This document shows positions 11,242 to 23,240 of a DNA stretch of 64,000 bases, one piece after another. Both the position numbers and the translations under genes were made by a program. A model generated the notes under the pieces. That model saw only the letters and a program-made list of their open reading frames with translations, did no database searches and was not told the origin of the DNA. Source of the stretch: Nipponacmea schrenckii (lineage: Eukaryota > Mollusca > Gastropoda > Lottiidae); assembly GCA_030562195.1 (NCBI GenBank), contig CM060203.1, forward strand, positions 11,608,208 to 11,672,207, read 5' to 3'. The first letter of the stretch is position 1; every line of letters starts with the position of its first letter.

Positions 11242-13613
11242 ATTTCCTTTTGCATTTTAGGCCGTCTGGTTATTTTATATTCATTTTTCGTGTGTATCAT
11301 AATTATGTTGTTCAATAACATTAAGATTTTTCTGTTTGTTTTTTTTATTTTCCTTTAGTAAAATATTATTTTGTTGAATCACGTGATTGTTATTGATTGA
11401 GTAGATAATATTAAAATTTAAATATTGATGATCTGAAAATGATATATTATTGATAATACACCCATATTATTATACCAACTACAAAAGATATATGATATTT
11501 TTACCCTAGCTCTCGAGCTGTTCCTTTGCAAGGATTTGCGATCGCGGTCAAGTCAGTTTGGCTTTGATTTTGTATACGGCACCTACGTTTTTGTTAATTA
11601 GTCTTATCTAGCTCAGTTCTTGGTATCACATTTCGAGATTAAAATCATCGGTTTTAGCAGCCTTGGTGTTCCGTAGTTAATCAATAAATTTCACGTATGG
11701 GAAATAACTCATGTAATCATGTTACTGACCATTATTAATTAATATCACACTCATATTCCATAATTTGATTCTTTGCATTACTCTTCACGTATTAAATTTA
11801 CAATCTTCGCATTGTTTCAATTATTTACTGACAACGTGTAATTAAGATGTAAAAAAAGAATCGTTGTTTATTAAAAGGTTTAATTAAATTAACGTTACCT
11901 GTATATGATTCGAAACGTATGTTATAATTTAAGAGGCAGAACATCTATATGTAAGTTTTTAATGTAACTTTCCTGCTTCTATATTATGTCTTATAAACAA
12001 TAAATGGTACTTTATGTTCGTGTTGAATATTTACCTTCTAATTGTATATATTGTCAAAAGTTTATTTTATTATCTCCGAAGAAGCTAATATGCTTAAAGC
12101 ATGCTATAAGGTTATTAAATGCACTGGATATTGATTAAAAAACTACAAGTTCTCTCGGAAATTGATTAAATGTGTTCCATTTTGCCAAGAATTGATAACA
12201 ACGCTAATTCCCTATATGACAAACCTATGGGTTCAATTACGAGGGTGGAAATTTAAAAGTGGGGAAGCCAAATAATAATCATCCTCATGGTGCTGAGAAA
12301 ACCATAAACCATAAACAGTATAGTAGTCATGACGAACACACCAAAACACCAGACAGAAGTACATCGTAAAACGCGAACACACACTGTAATAAACAAACAG
12401 TTGAAAACAATGACAGAAGGTAAATAAGTTAATTGACGAAGAAACATTACTAGAAAAAGGATCACGGAGGTTTATGTTTATATTACAAAACCAAGGGATC
12501 AGTCTTTGTTTCTTATGAAATTCAGAATAGACTCAGAATGGACAATACCAATAAGATGTTACAAGGGTTGCAATGTCTCTGATTTGCCAACTTGATCGTT
12601 TTTTATGTTTGTAAATAGATCTATGTATCTGCACTCTTCACTGCATTTACGATGTGCAGGCTCTCTTGAGCTAATTAGATGGGTTCTGTCTGTGGTGGAA
12701 CTTTAAGGTAAGGTGTCAGTTATTAAAGATTCTCACATTGACCTTGTATCAATAATGTTAGATGTCATACGACCAATCCACTCACTTGGTAGTCCTCCTA
12801 GCTTATAATTTATATTAGAAAATATGAGAATTCTACTGGTTCAGTAAATATAGCTTTGGCAAATGTGCTGAGTTTCCAAAATACAAAAAACTCGCGATTC
12901 TCAAATTTATTTAATTTGTAGTTTACTAAATTCTTTGGCCTGTCCAACAGTAATTTTCACAATGGAATCTCATGAAAGCTATCTTAAAACCTGGCTTTTG
13001 ACCAAAGTGGAAACACAGTATGTATGGTGATGAAATCATTGTGTTATATCTAATGGTGGTGAACATTTTGTAATGTGTTAACTTATAAAATTTGTTTATT
13101 TTGAAAAGTTTGATTATAATTTATAGCATTGTTAAACTGCTCTAAAATTCTACTATTAAAATTGCCTTCCCTTATTTTCATATACCATATTTGGACCGGT
13201 AATACTTATCTCAATAGAAAGTAGAGGTGTTCTAATGACTGGGAAAAATACCAGATGGTCCCACAAGTCCTTAATTAACTCGTAATTAGGCTAATTATGA
13301 CCAGATATCCCATGGTAGGGTACTAACATAGGTATTTACGTCAAGTCTCAAATGTCGTTCAAATGTCGTTGATCTTTTTTTTGGATCATCCAGTCTGTCA
13401 ATTGGTACATAAATCAAGACGCTGTTGTTATTGCCCACATTCCTTATATTTTCCACAACAACAATGGCATTTTGGTATTCCATTTATTATCTCTAGCAAA
13501 AGGCAATAAAACGCTCAAATATCATTTTGTAAAAACATTATTAATTAATTTAAGTAAATTTAACTAACTAATAATAAAATACAAAAATCAATTTTTAGAC
13601 GCCTTCATTCATA
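11242..13613. other. Intergenic, no gene seen
   Basis: About 2.4 kb of A+T-rich sequence between the 213-residue gene and FBXL4. Possible poly(A) signals follow 11241 but none is distinctive. Reading frames are short and unlike any protein I know. The right end holds the FBXL4 promoter elements described separately. Confidence 0.5.
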
Positions 13614-13633
13614 TGACGTCATTTGGTCACGTG
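13614..13633 (+). promoter_or_regulatory. CRE plus E-box upstream of FBXL4
   Basis: A perfect cAMP-response-element palindrome TGACGTCA (13614-13621) is followed 4 bp later by GTCACGTG (13626-13633), an E-box of the USF/TFE (CLEAR-like) type. They lie about 340 bp before the first coding exon, in the expected promoter position. Binding is inferred from motif only. Confidence 0.5.
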
Positions 13634-13968
13634 AACAAACATGGAGTCTAAATTTAGCGTTTCAAAACAGATCAGAGTCAAATGGATTCCACAAGCATTT
13701 CTACGTCCACTTTGAACTTGAGAATACATGGATTAATCATTAGAAACCCCAATTAATCAATTAGTAAGCTTACTTTGGCTCTAATTAATGAGGCAACCCA
13801 TCTTTAAGTGTAAGTCATTTAGTCAAATCATACCCAAATGTATGAAGACATTTTAAGCAATCATAAGAATTATATTTGAGTCACTCAGAGAAAGACTTTT
13901 GTATTCTGATTAATATTAAGGAAGCTGAAGCATTTATCTTTAAGTGTATTTTCAGGCAATGTTTGAAA

Positions 13969-16900
13969 ATGAGTGGGGAAGAAGTGGATATGAAATGCTC
14001 TTGGTTACAAGATTTAACATTGACAGGTCAGATATATAGTCACCTCCAATTTCTGACATTTAAAAAGCGTTTGTATTATCAAATGAAATAAATTTAAAAT
14101 TGAGTTGAGTTATCAAATTTTGATAATAAAAGACTGTTCGTTGAATTGAGGTTGATTTATTAGACCTTCTTGTTTTATTATTCATAATGTAATATTTCTT
14201 TATTTATTGTAGGTGGTTGTTATGTACAGGTCGGTAAAGAAGTAGTGGAATTTAGTTCTCAATATGGTAGTGAGAGAAGTATATCCTACACTGCTGCTAA
14301 TTTAGCAGGAAAAGAAAATATTTATCCTAATTATGGTGATTTTACCCAAGCTTGTGTCTTTGTGAGTTTCCTTTTAATTTTGAAGTGTGTATTTGATAAA
14401 GGCAATGTAGCAGAACAGTTTTATTAGATTTGGATGAAACTTAGACTTTTATTTATTAACTTTTAATAAGGGTTGGACAAAAGTCTTATATTGGAAATAT
14501 TTTAAAATTCTTAGTTTAACCAAATGAAGCCTCAACAGATTACTCACAATAACAGGAACTAATATATACAAGTTTCTGATGCAGCCACATTCTTCCATAG
14601 GTCACTCCAATGCCACCCTCCCGCCTACAATCTGTTAGAACATTATAAACTCTATTAGGTCTATGTAATAATAAGGTATTAATATTTGTAATATTGTTCA
14701 CTCTATATAGAGAACATATGGTAAGTGGTGGAAGAAATGTCCATCAGCAACACCAAGATATAGACGAACACCAGATAGTTTTTGTAGTGATGATTTTATT
14801 GGTAACTATTTTATTTTTACCAGCCTATTAACATAGCCTTGTGTTGAGGACGAACATTGTCAGCTCTATATAGTTTAGTTTTTTTATCATCAAACACATC
14901 AAACAACTCTTTGTTTGAAGATGACAAGAGGGAACAGTTGTGTGGCTTTGTTAATTGGAATAGTCATGAATTGTTTTACATCTTTCTCATTTTATTTTGT
15001 GATCTTGTAGAAGTTGTATTTGCCGATAAAGTATGTCCAACAAAAGTGGAAGTATTTGAAACGTATAATCCAGGATGTATTGTGAAAATATTGGCTTGTG
15101 ATTGTACATCTGGAACTGATGTAGACACTGGACAAGTAGAGTAAGTATTACTTTGTAAAGAGTAAACACTAGCCAGGTAGTAAAGTTTGTCTGAACTTAC
15201 TCAAATTTGAAAAAGAGTGTAGGTTTTCATCATTGCTCACCATGTGGCATTGCTAAGTCTTCTTACATTGATATAAAAATATTAAAGTGTTATTTGTTTT
15301 TTCAGATGGGTAACATTGTGGTCCGGTAAACCAACCTATCCTAAACAAGAATCAAATGTATTTTCCCCTCCACTGAAAAAAGTTAATTTCTTATCAAAGT
15401 AAGTTTTAAAAGATGCTGAGTTCATGGATAGTTTTAAATTATGCTGTAAATTTTAATCTCTGATCTTTAAGGGCACTTATGATATGAAACATTTTCTTTG
15501 AATATTGGGCCAGCGCCCTTTAAATATACAATAGATTTATGTACATTATATATATGTAATGTGTGTATTTTATATTTGTGTTTTATATTTGATTTGTTTG
15601 TTCTTTCAATTTTTGGGCTCAATTGTTTAGCCAAATAAGGAATTTATTATTACGAAAAAGAGCAAAATATTGAGAAGAATGAATGCATTTTAGTGTGAAC
15701 TGACCCAAATTAGTAAAACAGATGAAAAATTGCTGAAGTATTGCTCATCTTATAGACTTTTCTTTGTTTATATGAAAAATCACAGGAAATAAAACTAAAT
15801 TTATTGTCATTCCATATTTACCAAGTTTAATCCGATTGGAACTGTGTCAGGAATTGGTTGAATACTATACAGAGTTAGACTGTATACGTTTACATGGTAC
15901 TAGAACTACTGATAAACCAAATACGCAAGTTCTGTCTGATGTCAATGATATTCTAGATGAGGATTTAAACATCAAATTACAACAATTAGATATAGAAAGC
16001 GGTGTGTTGTCAGCTGAATCTGCTGTAGAAGAAGATTCTAGCAGAGTATTTAATGGATCTTTTGATTGTTTACCTGTGAGTGTATATTGTATTTTAGACT
16101 ATTATTAGTGATCAATGACCAGTTACTAATATTTTACTATATAGATATCTAGATTAGTATTTGTAGTAATTAGGTTAACTGTTTGAGATGAACTTTGGAA
16201 AATATTTATACCAGAAAATTCTTTTTGAATTACTTATTGAATCACAAAATTGATCCCCCTTGAACAAAATTAGCCCCTCTGAGACCACAGACTAGCTACA
16301 AGCCTGCACTAGGCTGATAATGTATAGGTTACTTTCATTTTTCAACTACTAAATACTAATCTCATTGAGATTAATCTGTATGTAATAATAAGGGGAAAAT
16401 ATCACATTAGATAATTAAAGTAGTATAGAGAGATATGTTGCATTATGGTTTTTTTATTTCTCTGTTGCAGGGAGAAGTTATCAATTTAATTTTACAATAT
16501 TTAGATCTCACTGATCTCTGTCATTTAGCACAGACCTGTAGGTTAGTGTGTTTCATTCTTTATATCTTCTTTTACTATAGGTTTGTGAATATTACTCTTG
16601 CTTACCCTCCAGTAAATCATGAAAAATCTAATTCACTGTAAATAATGAGCACCCTGTCTGGTATGTTTGGCTTATGGATGTCACTTTCATGAATATTTTT
16701 TATGTTAGCTTTCTACCTATACATCACCTTTTTACAATATCAAGGTATTACAAACTTCATCATATACCTTGATTTTAATAGCCACAAAAGTGGCTGAATT
16801 GAATTGCATTCAAGCAAATACAGCCAAGTAGTGAGCATGACAGTCTGTATCTGCTTGCTTACAAGTCAAGTTGCAGCATTTTATGATAAAAGAAAGGTGG

Positions 16901-19900
16901 TTATTGTAGTCAAGGTAAAAGACAAAGTTCACAAAATTGTGAATAGGCCTATACCTGGATAAACCTAAAAACCAATAATGTAAAGAAATGATCTCTCTTC
17001 TCTTACAGATTATTAGAAAAATATTGCTATGATCCTTTACTTTATACTGAATTAAATTTACAGCCATTTTGGACTCAGGTAAGAATTGTATGAAATAAAA
17101 TATCTATTAATTCTATTACTGGTCAGTGAAAGTTATGTCATCTTTGGGTCAAAGTTGACCACTTTTAATAGGAAAAGTAAGCCTTTAGAAAAAAGTGATT
17201 ATTTTCTTACTTTAGTTGAGCTAGAGTCTTATTAATCAAACATTGAAGGTATAAACTTTATATCTTGTAATTTATGTTGTGTTTAAGGTACGAGATTCAA
17301 CAATAGCAAGTTTACAGTCAAGATCTGCTGCTGTACAGAAGTTAAATCTAACATGGTGTGGAAAGGGTGGAATTTTAACTGACTCAGGGTTACAACAGTA
17401 TATATTTATATGTTATTTAATTGACACATATCTTTCAGGAATAAAAGACTTCATTTTGCAAACTGGTATAAACTACCTCAATAGCAGTAATTCATGAATT
17501 TGTTGATTTATCCATTCCATTTAGAGAATAATTTTAATTATAATAAGAAATACTATTGTGGATATACATACTACATGTACTACTTTCTTTAAATTTAAGC
17601 AACATTTCAATACACATACAGGAATCTTTATCAAGTAATAATTTAAATGTTAAGCAATAAGACTACTGTAAGGATACAAATTATTGCGAGATAGAAATTA
17701 ATGCGTTAAATGTGATCTAACCGCGATCGCATTAATTTGTATCTGCATTTTTAAATACATATTTGCAAGTGAACTATATGGAGTTAAGTATTTAAATTGA
17801 GACCGGGCGGGGTTAAGTAATTAGGTAATTATCTCTAAATTTGAAGCTGATTGGTAATCAATGGCGTGAAAAAAACAAAAGATTCTCACACTTGACTAAT
17901 TAAAGATAAAATCTTGATCATTGTCCAGGTCTTCATTAATTAAACACTTGTAGACACCTATCGCGGATCGCATTAATTTGTACTCGCATTTTAGTCTCTA
18001 TACCCCATGTCGCATTAATTTGTTGACGCATTAATTTCTAGCCTTACAGTATATATATATGATATATGTATTTTATAGATTACTTCCAGTGTGTAATATC
18101 AATCTAACTAGTATAAAACTATCATCATGTCAATTTGTTGATTCCACAACATTAAAACTTTTAACACAGCATTGTCCTCATATAGCAGGTAAGATATTAG
18201 TCTATATACAACATTACTCAACTGTAAACTTTATCAATGCCAAGAGGTTTGACCTAAAACTAGCTGATATTACAAATCAAGGCAAAGAGTATATTTTATA
18301 AAATTTCAAAAAATTAGTTTGAGAAATTTTAATTCTGATGTCTGTCAATGGCTTTCAATATGAATAATAATAATTTAAAAATTAAAATAGGAAAATATAT
18401 TTTTCAGAGATAGATATTAGTAACTGTAGAAAGATAAATAATGTTGCCATGTTGTTGGTGTGTCGTTTTGAAAAATTAAAAAGATTAAATTTATATCGCA
18501 CTTTAGTTGATATGCCTTCATTAATAGCTGTTTTACGGTAAGTTCAGACCCCCCCCCCCCTTATCATATAACAATATCCTTTAAAGGGATTAAAAAGAGG
18601 ATGCATTTGACGTGACTCCTCTATTCTCTATAGAATGTAAAATTCCATTCATTTCATTTTCTCTATTCTTTATACACTTGATGCAGAAGCATGTAGCATC
18701 TAGTTGTTATAATAGACAATAAACCACAAGTGTGCAAAACATCAATTCCTCTAAATAAAAGCTGTGATCTTCATACAACTGATTTTTAATTTCATATAAA
18801 TTATACTGAATATTGCAGGTCCTGTCCTTTACTAGAACATCTAAATCTTGGATCATGTATTGCTATAGCTAGTTTTGATGAAGTTCTTATTGAAATCTCC
18901 AATAATTGCCAGTATGTATTTTCAATTTGATTTTAGAGTATTTAATTAAACACTGTATTATATTTCTATTAGACAAATTGGTATTTCTCTATATGTGGTA
19001 CCATAATAATTAGTGATAACAAAATATGACATTTCTCTATACGTGGTACCATAAGAATTAGTGATAATAAAATATGACATTTCACAGGTAGTGGTACAAC
19101 TAAATAGGCAGTTGTTAATTAGTGTTAACAAGATATGAAATTTCTCTAGTAGTGGTACCACACTATGGCAGTTTTCTATTTCTGATAACAAAATATGACA
19201 TCTAGCAGTGGTACCACAATATTGCAGTTCTCTATTAGTGATAACAAAATATGACATTGCTCTAGTATTAGTACTACAATATGGCAGTTCTCTATTTGTG
19301 ATAACAAAATATGACATTTCTCTACTAGTGGTACTACAATATGGCAGTTCTCTATTAGTGATAACAAAATATGACATTGCTCTAGTAGTAGTACTACAAT
19401 ATGGCAGTTCTCTAGTAGTGATAACAAAATATGACATTGCTCTACTAGTGGTACCACAATATGGCAGTTCTCTATTTGTGATAACAAAATATGACATTTC
19501 TCTACTAGTGGTACCACAATATGGCAGTTCTCTATTAGTGATAACAAAATATGACATTTCTCTAGTAGTGGTACCACAATATGGCAGTTCTCTAGTAGTG
19601 ATAACAAAATATGACATTGCTCTAGCAGTAGTACCACAATATGGCAGTTGTCTAAATTAGTGATTACAAAATATGACATTTCTCTAGTAGTGGTACCACA
19701 ATATGGCAGTTCTCTATTTGTGATAACAAAATATGACATTTCTCCAGTAGTGGTACCAAAAATTGGCAGTTCTCTATTAGTGATAACAAAATATGATATT
19801 TCTCTACTAGTGGTACCACAATATGGCAGTTCTCTATTAATGATAACAAAATATGATATTTCTCTACTAGTGGTACCACAATATGGCAGTTCTCTATTAG

Positions 19901-21432
19901 TGATAACAAAATATGACATTTCTCTACTAGTGGTACCACAATATGGCAGTTCTCTATTTGTGATAACAAAATATGACATTTCTCTAGTAGTGGTACCACA
20001 ATATGGCAGTTCTCTATTTGTGATAACAAAATATGACATTTCTCTACTAGTGGTACCACAATATGGCAGATCTCTTTATTATTATTAATTAAAAAGCTGG
20101 CAATATAATTTTCACGATTGTTAATTTATTGTGTAAATTCAAATAGCTTGGTTAGTTTGGGAATATAATTTCAATTCATTATTCAATTGTAATTGCTATA
20201 TTTTGTATTTGTAGTAATTTGATATCATTAGACTTATGGCAGGCAAGATCATTAACACATATTGGTGTTACAGCTTTAGCTAGTACATGCTTTAAATTAC
20301 AAGAACTTGATATTGGTTGGTGGTAAGTGAAAACATTATCTACTAATATATAAAATGATCACTTTACATTATCAGCTCACGTAGTGCGTCTTCATTTATT
20401 TGAAATGCTTTTCTATAACATAATTTGATGTTGAGCTTGAATGTAATTCAATCAGTCTGAGATTATTTTCTCATCTTTATATTAAATGGCATGTACTTAT
20501 CTATTTTCAGCCCTCAAGTTAAATCTAATACCTCATGTTTAATTTCATTATTAAGGCAATGTCGATCCTTGAAAAAACTCTTTTTAACTGCAAATAGGTA
20601 AACTATTAGTTTTATGAACATCTTTTATTTTCTATTTTTTTAATATATTTATAAATGACATCTGTAAGTCTAAAAATACATTTATCAGTAATTTCCATTC
20701 TAATTATTTAAGGCAAATAAGAACTAGCTTTAGTCAGCTTTTATCAATTTATCCTAATAATATTTAAAGGTTGCCATATGGGCTATCTGTGATAATTGTA
20801 ATTGCAATATTCAAGTCCAAGTCAAATAGATTTTAACACAAAATGAAATAGAATTATGCTTTGTTTGTAGAACAGTATGTGATAATGATTTAAAAGCTAT
20901 AGCTGAATATGCACCATTAATGGAACAAATTGATATTCTTGGTACAAGAGAAGTTACACCAACAGCTGTATTGAGGTATTTTAAATTGGGGATTTTTAGA
21001 GTTGAAATGCCATAAAGAAAAAATATCATTTAATTCATCAAGGTTAAATAACATTAGGGACTATTAGATATCTCTTCAGTTCTATATTCTTAACACAGAA
21101 GAGGCCTTTATGGATTACAACTATTGTTTATTAATATATTATGTAGTTTGTTCTGCTTGATAACGATACGAGGATACTTATTGAATAGTAGCAGTATTAA
21201 CGTAATACATAAAGACTTCTTCTGTGTTATATGTATTAACTATTAAATGCCATTCAAGGATTCTATACTCATGTATCTATTTTTCAGTGTTTTAGAGAAT
21301 TGTAAGAATCTGAAATTTTTCGATGTTTCATTTTGTGGTGGAATCTATGACATACATATTGAAGATTGGGCTATACAGTTTCCTCATGTTAATTTTAAAA
21401 AGAGTTTTCAGTCAGGTTCAGTTGGTTTATAA
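13969..21432 (+). CDS. FBXL4: F-box and leucine-rich repeat protein 4 (FBXL4)
   Basis: In vertebrates FBXL4 is an SCF ubiquitin-ligase subunit at mitochondria that restrains mitophagy. Exons: 13969-14026, 14213-14361, 14711-14801, 15011-15140, 15306-15398, 15826-16075, 16471-16541, 17009-17078, 17288-17397, 18079-18188, 18408-18537, 18819-18911, 20215-20322, 20511-20597, 20871-20975, 21288-21432; every phase fits and the product is 599 residues (human 621). Order: N-terminal discoidin-like region ([11 protein letters not shown], then [19 protein letters not shown]), YYTELD strand, F-box ([20 protein letters not shown], exon 16471-16541), then leucine-rich repeats with LNLTWC, IDISNC, LDLWQ, LDIGWW and DVSFC. 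The end, NFKKSFQ, matches the family terminus. The start ATG gives an N-terminus without the vertebrate mitochondrial leader; an AG acceptor at 13955 leaves room for an upstream coding exon. Two introns carry repeats (a MITE and a 60-bp minisatellite). Confidence 0.95.
17664..18051. mobile_element. MITE copy 1 (TA target, CTGTAAGG ends) in FBXL4 intron
   Basis: The element opens TACTGTAAGG and closes CCTTACAGTA, so an 8-bp CTGTAAGG inverted terminus is flanked by TA on both sides, as in Tc1/mariner-derived elements. Subterminal AAATTAATGCG occurs near both ends in opposite orientation, and CGATCGCATTAATTTGTA-like motifs recur inside. It aligns by eye with 24387-24831 in the same orientation. 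No coding sequence. Confidence 0.75.
18975..20075. repeat. 60-bp minisatellite in FBXL4 intron
   Basis: About 18 head-to-tail units of 60 bp lie between exons 18819-18911 and 20215-20322. Most units contain GTGGTACCAC (a KpnI-type palindrome), 'atatggcagttctct' and 'gataacaaaatatgacatt'. The left three units are the most diverged; those from about 19250 to 20060 are nearly identical. Because the unit is a multiple of three and mostly lacks stops, long reading frames of 131-287 codons appear on both strands with a 20-residue period. They are artefacts of periodicity, not genes. Confidence 0.95.
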
Positions 21433-23240
21433 ATTAGCGAATAAACAAATATTGTGGCATTAACTGTGAAAAATGCTCTATATATTATGGTATATTAGGT
21501 TGATATTTATGTTGTAGGTAGATATTCTATATCTGTCACTATCTGAAAGTTAAAAAATATTGTCTAGTAATTCCTTAGATAAATATTAAACTTTGTTGTA
21601 TAATGTATGATTTAAAAACTCTATATTATTTTTACAGGCCACCAGATATTTTAATATAGGCAAATATCAAATCAAAATCTTATTATGATATACAAAATGT
21701 TGAATTATTTATTTGATTTGCACTTGTTTTGTTTATAATGCATTTTGCCAAATTATAAAGGTGTGTCTAAATGGGGTGTGAATTGTCTTACTGAAATTCT
21801 ATATCTTTATTAGCCTACTTACTATGTGACATACATTGTAAATGCATGAAATATTCAAGATAAACATGCCAAAATAAACTGGAATTTTTTGGAGCAGAAT
21901 CATTTTTGCAACAAAGCATAGTCTGGATAATCTGGGAAGGAATGTTTATTTATAGGGGCAGAATGCAAATTTTCATTATCAAAAACATAGTATACCTGAA
22001 AATATTTCTAAAATGTTTTTAATTGATCAAAGTGAATTTATGAATGTGAAATGTATTTAAAATTGTCATTCAAACTGAAATTCATGTGATGAAAAGTTTT
22101 AATAAAATATGTCCTTAAAAGCAGACTGTATAACAAATAAAGGTTTCTTTTAATGCATAATGTGTTTAACAGCATACAGAAGTGTAATTTACTTATTTTA
22201 TTCTTCTTACTCTTTTTTTATTATATTTTCTTGAAGTATTAAAGAATTTGATTAGAAATGTATGTCTGTGACAGTTAACATCTATCAACATATTTTATAT
22301 TGTGAAAAACATTATGCTGTGATATTTTATTGTTCAATATTCATAATAAATCATTAGAAATATTTATTTTGTTGAATCCAGTTTCCATTTGATCAGTTAC
22401 AATACCATATTCACTTGTCGGTGTCAGGTACTTTTGAAAAACAGTGCCTGTCAACCAATGAAAATTTGAAAAGTATTTTCAAATAATTCATTAATTGAAA
22501 GATTATGGCAAAAGTTTGTAAATGCAGAAGTATAGGGGTGTAACGTACCGTAGTATGCTATCAATGGACCTTATATTTATAACTTCAGAATAAATCAGTT
22601 CTTTGGTTAATAAGTGCTTAGGTAGAATTATTTTCGTTGCTTTCAAGCTCAGATTTTCTTTGTTTAAATGGTATCACAGTCAGTTTGTTCTTTTCCTGGT
22701 TTACTCATATATTTTATTTTAACTATTGAATATTGATTGTATACAGATTGATATATTTATTTTTTCTTTGTCTTTGTATGACAGTTCTTGGGCTATAGCA
22801 TGTATTTGCTTTGCTAAATAAAACAATACAAAACAAGTGCACTATCCCAGGGTCATTGTTACTTAAAATAACCCCCCAAAAATAAGTTATTACCAGTATA
22901 ACAAAATATAATTTAATTTGTATCTTAATAAAACAATTCATAAACAAATACATGTACATACAACTTTTCATCTATGTATGTATCACCCCACAAAATTTCA
23001 CAATAAATATTTGTTCTCCAAACATTAAGAGAAAGTAATATACAAAAAATAGATCAACCAGAATAACAATACACTGTTAAATCATTTTAATTCTCAAGAT
23101 AATTTTTCATGAGAATATGATTTCAACATCAATTTTATGTCACCTAGACATTAATTCCCCCCATTTTGGATATTTTTTTATATCAAACAAAATGAATGAA
23201 TGAAGACATTCAAATATTTAGGAATTCCTTAACTTCTTCT
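21433..23240. other. FBXL4 3' region converging on the BTB zinc-finger gene
   Basis: The two genes converge here. AATAAA occurs 6 bases after the FBXL4 stop (about 21439) and again near 22102 and 22346, so FBXL4 may have short and long 3' ends. The right part is the 3' untranslated region of the minus-strand gene. No coding region was seen. Confidence 0.5.

Noticed and set aside
12253..12465. Small hydrophobic membrane-protein frame
   Set aside because: Seventy codons of hydrophobic residues can arise by chance in A+T-rich sequence; no start context or conserved motif supports it.
18958..20088. Five overlapping long reading frames (131-287 codons) on both strands
   Set aside because: They are generated by the 60-bp minisatellite, whose unit is a multiple of three with few stops; the same DNA is open in several frames and lies in an FBXL4 intron.
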